NCBI RefSeq assembly: GCF_006838285.1
Contig: NZ_CP038228.1
Coordinates: forward strand, 4,526,001 to 4,590,000
DNA: 64,000 nucleotides
Direction of reading: 5' to 3'
Origin: Xanthomonas translucens pv. cerealis
Lineage (GTDB): Bacteria; Pseudomonadota; Gammaproteobacteria; Xanthomonadales; Xanthomonadaceae
Positions 57,712 to 64,000 of this stretch are shown one piece after another (the first letter of the stretch is position 1; the number at the start of each line of letters is the position of its first letter). Under the pieces are notes generated by a model. That model did not search any database. It had not been told where the DNA came from and saw nothing but the letters and a program-made list of their open reading frames with translations. A program made the translations under genes and the position numbers.

Positions 57712-58476
57712 ATGCGCAATCGCTTCAGGCAGACTTCGGCAGCGACGAAGGCTGGAGCGGCGCTGCACCTGGATTTCATCGATTTGCGGCTGTGCGTGGC
57801 GGTGGCCGAGGCCGGCAGCATCACCGGCGGCGCGGAACGGGCCGCGTTGTCGCTGGCCGCAGCCAGCGCGCGCATCCGCGCGCTGGAACTGCAGGTCGGG
57901 GCGGCACTGTTCGCGCGCGGCCGCCGCGGCGTGAGCCTGACCGCGGCTGGCGCCGCGCCGCGGCGGCCGATGCGCTGCGCGAGGAGCGTGCCGACCTGGC
58001 GGTGAGCCGGCAATGCCGACCTGGCCGGTCTGCACGCGCAGGCGTTCCGGCAAAACCGGCGGGTGCTGGTGGCGGCGGCCACGCATCCGCTGGCGCGCGC
58101 GCCGCAGCTGCGCCTGGCGCAGCTATGGCAGGCGCAATTCCTCGGCCTGGCCGACGACAGCGCGCTGCAACAGCACCTGCGCACGCAGGCCGCGCGCGCC
58201 GGCGGCCTGCTGCGCATCCGTGCCCACGTGCACGGCATCGAGCCGCTGTGCCGGATGCTGGCGCGCGGCGCCGGCGTGGCGATCCTGCCGCAGGCCGCGC
58301 TGGCCCGGGTCAGCGGGCGCGAACAGCTGGTCGCGGTGCCGTTGCAGGAGCCGTGGGCGGCGCGGCAGTTGTCGATCGTGTAGCGGCCCGCACCCGCACC
58401 GGCGCCGGCAGTGCGTCAGGTGCTGGACTGGCTGTGTGCGCATGCCGACGCTGCAGCGGCTGCCGGCGCGGGATGA
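57712..58476 (+). pseudogene. Broken LysR-family regulator gene
   Basis: The HTH half is intact (DFIDLRLCVAVAEAGSITGG, AALSLAAASARIRALELQVG, ALFARGRRGVSLTAAGAA). After that an internal part of the effector domain is missing and the frame changes, giving ALREERADLAV in another frame and a TGA at 58003-58005. The C-terminal lobe resumes in the first frame (NADLAGLHAQAFRQNRRVLV, RMLARGAGVAILPQAAL). A TAG at 58381-58383 then interrupts before RQVLDWLCAHADA and a TGA at 58474. The start codon is uncertain. It is divergent from the TSUP permease it probably once controlled. Confidence 0.85.
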
Positions 58477-58501
58477 CTCCCACGCGCGCAAGCGATGCAC
58501 C

Positions 58502-59380
58502 TCACTGCGGCCAGGCGAACTCGGCTTCCACCGGGAAGTGGTCCGATGGCCAATGTCCCTGCGGGCGCCCATCAAGCGTGGCGAAATGGGTGGCGCGCAG
58601 TCCGCGCGACAGGATCCAGTCGATGCGCCGGTCGGGATGGCCGGTGAAATCGTGGAAGGTCGCTTCCGGTCCCTGCGCGTGCGGCGCCTGCTTGCGCGCG
58701 TCGGCCAGCGCCGGGACCAGGGTGCGGTAGGTCGGCGAATCCGGCGCGGTGTTGAAGTCGCCGGTGACTACCACCGGAACGTCGGCCGGCAAGGCCTGCA
58801 GGCGTGAGAGGATCAGCGCGGCGCCCTTGGCGCGTGCCGTTTCGTCCTCGTCGCGATACGGCAGATGGGTGTCGAACAGATAGAAACGGCGCCCGTCGGC
58901 GACGCGCTCGAACAGCCCCCAGTTCACCATCCGCGGCAGCGGGTGGCCCCAGCTGATGCTGCCCACCACCGCCGGCGTGTCCGACAGCCAGAAATCGCCC
59001 GATTCCAGCAGTTTCAGCCGGCGGCTGTCGTAGAACACGCCCATGCGCTCGCCGTCCTCGCTGCTGTCGCGGCTGCGCCCGAACCAGCGGTAGTCGGGCA
59101 GTTGCGCGGCCAGGTAATCGGCCTGCCGCTTGACCAGCTCCTGGGTGCCGAACACATCCGGATGCTGCGCGCGGATCAGCGCCGCCATCGCGCTGCGGCG
59201 GATCTCCCAGCGCTTGTCGCCGTCGCTATCGACCGGCACGCGCACGTTGAAGCTCATCACCTTGAGCGTGGCCGGCGCGTCGTGCGCTGCGGCGCGCGCC
59301 TGCGCCGGGGCGAGCACGGCGCCCAGTGCGAGCAACAGCAGCAATCCAAGCGAACGCGGGGAGAACAGCAATTTGGACAT
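58502..59380 (-). CDS. Endonuclease/exonuclease/phosphatase (EEP) family protein, exported
   Basis: A 292-residue protein with a signal peptide (SLGLLLLLALGAVLAPAQA) and the EEP metal and catalytic motifs: VMSFNVRV, FGTQELVKRQADY, DTHLPYRDE, VTGDFNTAPDS and SDHFPVEAEF. Such periplasmic EEP proteins may be phosphodiesterases acting on nucleic acid, phospholipids or inositol compounds; the target is not determinable here. The ATG at 59380 was chosen for the signal peptide. It is divergent from nadM. Confidence 0.9.
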   Translation of the reverse strand: MSKLLFSPRSLGLLLLLALGAVLAPAQARAAAHDAPATLKVMSFNVRVPVDSDGDKRWEIRRSAMAALIRAQHPDVFGTQELVKRQADYLAAQLPDYRWFGRSRDSSEDGERMGVFYDSRRLKLLESGDFWLSDTPAVVGSISWGHPLPRMVNWGLFERVADGRRFYLFDTHLPYRDEDETARAKGAALILSRLQALPADVPVVVTGDFNTAPDSPTYRTLVPALADARKQAPHAQGPEATFHDFTGHPDRRIDWILSRGLRATHFATLDGRPQGHWPSDHFPVEAEFAWPQ

Positions 59381-59619
59381 GGCGACAGCTCTGGTGGCGA
59401 GGGATCGTGCCAATGCTGGCATGCCGATGTGACCGTCATCCAGTCGCCTGCCGTGTCGCGCACGCAGCGCCAGGACGCTTGCATTGGCGCACGCCGCGCG
59501 CGGCGGAAACCGCCCGCCGTGCATCGGCGCAGCACTTGACGCCTTCGCCCATCGGCGTAGCATTTTCGCCCTGCCGAGGGACAGACCCGCGGCGACTCCA
59601 ATCACCGTGAGGGATGCTC

Positions 59620-60669
59620 ATGGAATACGACTATCTGGTGTTCATCGGGCGCTTCGAGCCCTTCCACAACGGCCACGCCGCCGTTGCCCGCCACGCCCTG
59701 GCGCGTGCGCACAAACTCATCTTCCTGGTCGGCTCGGCCGAGACCCCGCGCACCATCCGCAATCCGTGGACGGTGGCCGAACGCAACGTCATGATCCAGG
59801 CCGCGCTCGAGGGCGCCGGCGAGCGCCTGATCCTGCGCCCGCTGCGCGACCACCTGTACAACGAGAGCCAATGGATCGCCTCGGTGCAGTCGGCGGTGGC
59901 CCAGGCGGTGCGCGCCGATGGCGGCGGCGCCGAGGCGCGCATCGGCCTGGTCGGCATGGACAAGGACGCCAGCAGCTATTACCTGCGCGAGTTCCCGCAG
60001 TGGCCGCTGGTCGATGTGCAGCATACCGAAACCCTGTCGGCCACCGAACTGCGCCGCTACCTGTTCGAGGCCGGCAGTATCGACTTCCACGGCGCGCTGC
60101 TGATGCTGCGCGGCAACGTGCCGGCGCCGGTGTTCGACATGCTCGAGGCGTTCCGCAAGAACTCGCCGTCGTATGCGGAACTGCTGTCCGAATACCAGTT
60201 CATCGAGCAATACCGCGCGGCCTGGAAGGAGGCACCGTATCCGCCTACCTTCGTCACCGCCGATGCGGTGGTGGTGCATTCGGGCCATGTGCTGCTGGTG
60301 CGGCGCCGCGCCGCGCCGGGCAAGGGGCTGTGGGCGCTGCCGGGCGGCTTCGTCGGCCAGCACGAGAGTATCTTCGATGCCTGCCTGCGCGAACTGCGCG
60401 AGGAAACCCGGCTGAAGATCCCGGTGCCGGTGCTGAAGGGCTCGCTGAAGAACCGCCACGTGTTCGACCACCCCGAGCGCAGCCTGCGCGGGCGCACCAT
60501 CACCCACGCGTTCCACTTCGAATTCACCTTCGGCGAACTGCCCGAGGTGCGCGGCGGCGACGATGCCGACAAGGCGCGCTGGATCCCGGTCAGCGAAGTG
60601 CTCGGCATGGGGCCGAAACTGTTCGAAGACCACCTGCACCTGCTCGAATTCTTCCTGGGCCGCGGTTGA
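59620..60669 (+). CDS. nadM: Bifunctional NMN adenylyltransferase / Nudix hydrolase
   Basis: A 349-residue two-domain enzyme. The N-terminal half is a nucleotidyltransferase (FIGRFEPFHNGHAAV with the HxGH motif) that makes NAD from NMN and ATP. The C-terminal half is a Nudix domain (ALPGGFVGQHESIF then LRELREETRL) likely hydrolysing ADP-ribose-type compounds. GAGGG at 59609-59613 is well spaced for the ATG at 59620 and too close for 59614. nadV follows after 65 bases. Confidence 0.94.
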   Translation: MEYDYLVFIGRFEPFHNGHAAVARHALARAHKLIFLVGSAETPRTIRNPWTVAERNVMIQAALEGAGERLILRPLRDHLYNESQWIASVQSAVAQAVRADGGGAEARIGLVGMDKDASSYYLREFPQWPLVDVQHTETLSATELRRYLFEAGSIDFHGALLMLRGNVPAPVFDMLEAFRKNSPSYAELLSEYQFIEQYRAAWKEAPYPPTFVTADAVVVHSGHVLLVRRRAAPGKGLWALPGGFVGQHESIFDACLRELREETRLKIPVPVLKGSLKNRHVFDHPERSLRGRTITHAFHFEFTFGELPEVRGGDDADKARWIPVSEVLGMGPKLFEDHLHLLEFFLGRG

Positions 60670-60734
60670 CCGCAGCCTGTCCCGGCCGGCGGACAGACCG
60701 CTGGCCTTTCCTCGACGCGAAGGAGCTTCCCGTC

Positions 60735-62159
60735 ATGCAATGCCTGAACAACCTGCTGCTCAACACCGACAGCTACAAGGCCAGCCATTGGCTGCAATAT
60801 CCGGCCGGCACCGATGCCACGTTCTTCTACGTGGAATCGCGCGGCGGCGTCTACGACCGCACCGTGTTCTTCGGCCTGCAATCGATCCTCAAGGAGACGC
60901 TGGGCCGCGCCGTCACGCATGCCGACATCGACGAAGCGCGCGACTTGTTCGCCGCGCACGGCGAGCCGTTCAACGAGGCCGGCTGGCGCGACATCGTCGA
61001 TCGCCTCGGCGGGCGGTTGCCGATCCGCATCCGGGCGGTGCCCGAGGGCAGCGTGGTGCCGACCCACAACGCGCTGATGACCATCGAGTCCACCGACGCG
61101 CAGGCCTACTGGGTGCCGTCGTACCTGGAAACGCTGCTGCTGCGCATCTGGTATCCGGTCACCGTGGCCACGGTCAGCTGGCACGCCAAGCAGACCCTCC
61201 GCCAGTTCCTGGAACGCACCAGCGACGACCCGGAGGGGCAGTTGCCGTTCAAGCTGCACGACTTCGGCGCGCGCGGCGTGTCCAGCCTGGAGTCGGCGGC
61301 GATCGGCGGCGCCGCGCACCTGGTCAACTTCCTCGGCACCGATACCGTGTCCGGATTGCTGCTGGCGCGCGCGCACTACCACGAGCCGATGGCCGGCTAT
61401 TCGATCCCCGCCGCCGAGCACAGCACCATCACCAGCTGGGGCCGCGCGCGCGAAGTGGACGCATACCGCAACATGCTCAAGCAGTTCGGCAAACCCGGCG
61501 GCATCGTCGCGGTGGTGTCCGACAGCTACGACATCTTCCATGCGATCCGCGAACACTGGGGCACCACGCTGCGCGAGGAAGTGATCGCCTCCGGCGCCAC
61601 CGTGGTGATCCGCCCCGATTCCGGCGACCCGGTGGCGGTGGTGCACCAGTGCCTGGAACTGCTCGACGAGGCCTTCGGCCACCGCGTCAACGGCAAGGGC
61701 TACAAGGTGCTCAACCACGTGCGCGTGATCCAGGGCGACGGGGTCAACCCGACCAGCATCCGCGCGATCCTGGAGCGCGTCACCAGCGCCGGCTACGCCA
61801 CCGACAACGTCGCCTTCGGCATGGGCGGCGCGCTGCTGCAGCGGCTGGACCGCGACACCCAGAAGTTCGCGCTGAAGTGCTCGGCCGCACGCGTGGACGG
61901 CACCTGGATCGACGTCTACAAGGATCCGGTCACCGACAAGGGCAAGCTCAGCAAGCGCGGCCGCATGAGCCTGCTGCGCCACCGCGAGTACGGCGGCTAC
62001 CGCACCGAGCCGGTGCCGGCCACGGCGGCATCGCTGGACGCGCTGGCGCGGCCCGCCGGCTACGAAGACGCGATGGTCACGGTGTGGGAGAACGGCCGCC
62101 TGCTGCACGACTGGAGCCTGGCGCAGGTGCGCGAGCGCGCGAACGCCGCGCGTCTGTAG
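60735..62159 (+). CDS. nadV: Nicotinamide phosphoribosyltransferase
   Basis: A 474-residue NAMPT-type enzyme converting nicotinamide and PRPP to NMN, so that NadM can finish NAD in two steps without deamidation. LHDFGARGVSSLESAAIG, GTDTVSGLLLA with D203, and IPAAEHSTITSWG with H229 match human NAMPT. D203 is equivalent to the Asp that selects nicotinamide over nicotinic acid. GVNPTSIRAILE and FGMGGALLQ near the end are also typical. A good AAGGAG precedes the ATG. Confidence 0.95.
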   Translation: MQCLNNLLLNTDSYKASHWLQYPAGTDATFFYVESRGGVYDRTVFFGLQSILKETLGRAVTHADIDEARDLFAAHGEPFNEAGWRDIVDRLGGRLPIRIRAVPEGSVVPTHNALMTIESTDAQAYWVPSYLETLLLRIWYPVTVATVSWHAKQTLRQFLERTSDDPEGQLPFKLHDFGARGVSSLESAAIGGAAHLVNFLGTDTVSGLLLARAHYHEPMAGYSIPAAEHSTITSWGRAREVDAYRNMLKQFGKPGGIVAVVSDSYDIFHAIREHWGTTLREEVIASGATVVIRPDSGDPVAVVHQCLELLDEAFGHRVNGKGYKVLNHVRVIQGDGVNPTSIRAILERVTSAGYATDNVAFGMGGALLQRLDRDTQKFALKCSAARVDGTWIDVYKDPVTDKGKLSKRGRMSLLRHREYGGYRTEPVPATAASLDALARPAGYEDAMVTVWENGRLLHDWSLAQVRERANAARL

Positions 62160-62531
62160 GTGTCGGCAGGGATGCCGGCATGGAGTGCGCGCCGCCGCTG
62201 AGCGGCGCCTCGCCCCTGTTCCCGCACTGGTGTCGGCATGCCGCACCTGGTGGCGGGTGCCGGCCGCCGCCGTTGTCGCGGTCTGGTGTGCATCCTGCAG
62301 CACACGGCGGCAATGCCGGCTATCCACGCTGGGCACGCCAGTGCGGTGCGGGCACGGTGATCTTCCGCGAGTTCTCGCGGCTCGGCGACGGCTACCGCAG
62401 CGGCCTGCTGCGGCTGGACCTGTCGCTGCAGCCGGCAGCGCTCGCTAACCGCGGGATGAGCGCATGCGGCGGCATCAAGGCCGTCTCGACACGCTTGCGG
62501 CTATGCTTGGCCGGTTCCTTCCTTCCGGTCC
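62160..62531. other. Intergenic region after nadV
   Basis: 372 bases with no gene I can support. One frame reads VIFREFSRLGDGYRSGLLRL near 62355-62415, which could be a scrap of a lost gene, but it has no start or recognisable family. A TATGCT near 62502 may be the -10 of the next gene. Confidence 0.45.
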
Positions 62532-63227
62532 ATGGCCATGTCCGCCTCTTCCAATGTCCTCGCCTTTCCCGCGCTCGTGCTGGTCGCGATCGGCCTGAGC
62601 GGTTGCTTCGCCCGCAAACAGGACAACCTGGTGAAGGAAACCTTCAATTCAGACAACACCTATTCGCGCAGCTATCCGGTACAGCCGGGCCAGGCCTGCG
62701 AATCGGCGCGGCGCGCGCTGCTGAGCCAGGGCTACGTAGTGGCCAAGGCTACCGCCGATGCGGTCGAGGGCACCAAGAACTTCCAGCCCAACCAGGATTC
62801 GCACGAGCAGCTGGAACTGCGCGTGTCGTGCGTGGCGCATGGCCAGGACGAATCCTGGGTGTTCGTCAGCGCGCTGCAGGACCGTTATGCGCTGAAGAAG
62901 AGCGCGACCTCGGCCAGCGTCGGCGTCGGCGTGCTCGGCTCGGTGTCGCTGCCGGTCGGCAGCAGCGACGACTCGCTGGTGCGCGTGGCCAGCAGTACGG
63001 TGCAGGACGGCGATTTCTACAAGCGTTTCTTCGAACTCATGGCGCAGTACCTGCCCAAGGCCAAACCGGCTGCGCCCCCGCAGCCGCCGCCGGCTGCAGC
63101 GGCCAAGCCCGAGCCGGCTGCCGCGGTATCGGCGCCGGCACCGGCAGCAGTGCCGACGCCGGTGGCGGAAGTCGCGCCCGTGCCTGCCGCCGCCGCTGCG
63201 GTCGGCGACGGCACCACGCCGCGCTGA
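62532..63227 (+). CDS. DUF2242 family lipoprotein
   Basis: A 231-residue lipoprotein with lipobox LSGC (residue 25 from the first ATG). The DUF2242 core follows: KQDNLVKETFNSDNTYSRSY, ACESARRALLSQGYVV, GTKNFQPNQDSHEQLELRV and DGDFYKRFFELMAQYL. The last 60 residues are a Pro/Ala-rich tail. The function of the family is not known. A second ATG two codons later (62538) is equally plausible as start. Confidence 0.85.
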   Translation: MAMSASSNVLAFPALVLVAIGLSGCFARKQDNLVKETFNSDNTYSRSYPVQPGQACESARRALLSQGYVVAKATADAVEGTKNFQPNQDSHEQLELRVSCVAHGQDESWVFVSALQDRYALKKSATSASVGVGVLGSVSLPVGSSDDSLVRVASSTVQDGDFYKRFFELMAQYLPKAKPAAPPQPPPAAAAKPEPAAAVSAPAPAAVPTPVAEVAPVPAAAAAVGDGTTPR

Positions 63228-63369
63228 AGTATGCGTTCATCCGCCGCTGTGGAAGCTGAATAGCGGGATTTCGCTTCACGATTCATTCCCAATCGCGGTG
63301 CAAAGGTGGCGCCGTCGGGAGTGCGATGCCTGTTACAGGCATCGGCTCCGCCACCCAGGAGCAACCAGC

Positions 63370-63738
63370 ATGAATACTTTCAAATCCGCTTTGTGTCTCG
63401 GCGTCCTCGCCATTGCCACGACTGCCGCGCCGCTGGCGCAGGCCCAGCGCCATTACGGGCCGGAAGACGCCGGACGCCGCTTCAACGACGGCACCCGCGT
63501 GCACTGCAAGAAGGTCGCATTGCAGAAGAACAACACCGACCCCGACCGCATCGGCGGCACCTTGGCCGGCGCAGCGATCGGTGGCCTGCTCGGCAACCAG
63601 ATCGGCAAGGGCGATGGCAAGAAGCTGGCCACGGTCGGCGGTGCGGTCGCTGGTGGCGCCACCGGGCGCTATATCCAGGGTCAGCGCCAGCAGGCCAACG
63701 GCAACCGTCGCGTCGAGACCGACTGCAGGCGCTACTGA
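63370..63738 (+). CDS. Glycine-zipper 2TM domain protein
   Basis: A 122-residue exported protein. The signal peptide ends near LAQAQRHYG. The core is a double glycine zipper (IGGTLAGAAIGGLLGNQIGK, then TVGGAVAGGATGRYIQGQ), as in 17-kDa surface-antigen/OsmB-like envelope proteins. Two Cys (VHCKK and TDCRRY) may pair. The upstream sequence GGAGCAACCAGC gives a ribosome site for the ATG at 63370. A strong terminator follows. Confidence 0.88.
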   Translation: MNTFKSALCLGVLAIATTAAPLAQAQRHYGPEDAGRRFNDGTRVHCKKVALQKNNTDPDRIGGTLAGAAIGGLLGNQIGKGDGKKLATVGGAVAGGATGRYIQGQRQQANGNRRVETDCRRY

Positions 63739-63787
63739 GGCCATGCCGCGATCGGCCATCGCGGCGCCCTCGGCAAGTAAGCAAGCA

Positions 63788-63820
63788 CGCCCCGGCGGAC
63801 AGCATCCGCCGGGGCGTTTT
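63788..63820 (+). terminator. Rho-independent terminator after the glycine-zipper gene
   Basis: Twelve-base stem CGCCCCGGCGGA with TCCGCCGGGGCG, 5-base loop and TTTT tail. Confidence 0.88.
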
Positions 63821-63920
63821 GCGTTGCGGCGGCATGCGGGCGTGGATGCGGGTCGCCGGGATGATGATGCAACGCCGCCCGCGCGTGGCTCGCTTAGGGC
63901 CGACAGGCAATAGTGCTTTT

Positions 63921-63991
63921 TTGTGGGAGCGACTTCAGGTGCGACGGGGCTTTACCGGGGATGCCCGTCGCGACTGAAGTCGCTTCCACAA
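63921..63991. repeat. Paired palindromic repeat (REP-like), near-complete copy
   Basis: TTGTGGGAGCGACTTCAGGT ... GGGGCTTTACCGGGGATGCCC ... CGACTGAAGTCGCTTCCACAA, with the same layout as the copies at 21038, 31051 and 33557. It is the last feature before the window edge. Confidence 0.75.
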
Positions 63992-64000
63992 GTGACGTCG

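Noticed and set aside
62340..62460. Short frame reading VIFREFSRLGDGYRSG as a gene remnant
   Set aside because: There is no start codon, family match or length to support a call.

Overview
The window looks like chromosome of a plant-associated Xanthomonas (Lysobacteraceae). The support is the high GC content, a roughly 640-residue OpgH, the lptM-dapF-DUF484-xerC and mreBCD-mrdA-rodA-mltB-rlpA-dacA-ybeD-lipB-lipA gene orders, paired S9 peptidases, a plant cell-wall polygalacturonase, and many small palindromic intergenic repeats. I cannot name the species. No rRNA, tRNA, CRISPR array, prophage or intact insertion sequence was seen.

Layout. 1-9150: tail of a histidine kinase, the glucan glucosyltransferase OpgH, an esterase, an AlgR-like LytTR regulator beside hemC, a DUF481 outer-membrane protein, WYL and HxlR regulators, a lipocalin and a small membrane protein. 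9200-15300: two S9 prolyl-oligopeptidase-type enzymes around a class I/II aminotransferase. 15600-21000: DUF454, lptM-dapF-DUF484-xerC, and the HslVU protease. 21100-26500: a DUF2252 protein, a decayed DUF1624-type membrane acyltransferase, a siderophore TonB receptor and a nucleoside deaminase. 26600-33600: ubiE, a two-gene unit of an unknown protein plus a cytokinin-type adenylate isopentenyltransferase, an M1 metallopeptidase, and a hydrolase-lipoprotein-HAD trio. 33800-37000: remains of a sigma-54 activator and a PfkB-family kinase. 37100-54200: the cell-shape and lipoate cluster, interrupted by an AcvB/VirJ-like protein with a GH28 polygalacturonase and by an LpxR-like lipid A deacylase. 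54300-64000: tail-specific protease, a TauE/SafE permease beside a broken LysR gene, an EEP-family hydrolase, the NadM-NadV nicotinamide salvage pair, a DUF2242 lipoprotein and a glycine-zipper protein.

How it fits together. Most of the window is core: elongation machinery, peptidoglycan trimming, lipoate, NAD, haem, ubiquinone and DAP synthesis, and protein quality control. The plant-facing layer consists of the isopentenyltransferase unit (27691-29006), the polygalacturonase with its coupled AcvB-like partner (43400-46143), the lipid A deacylase (50767-51825) and the osmoregulated glucan enzyme. The most unusual item is the isopentenyltransferase with its translationally coupled unknown partner, in a stretch of lower GC.

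Two structural themes recur. Short palindromic repeats sit between many genes, and one type lies inside the coding ends of xerC and mreC. Several genes have a -10-like hexamer exactly 6-7 bases before the start codon, which suggests leaderless transcripts.
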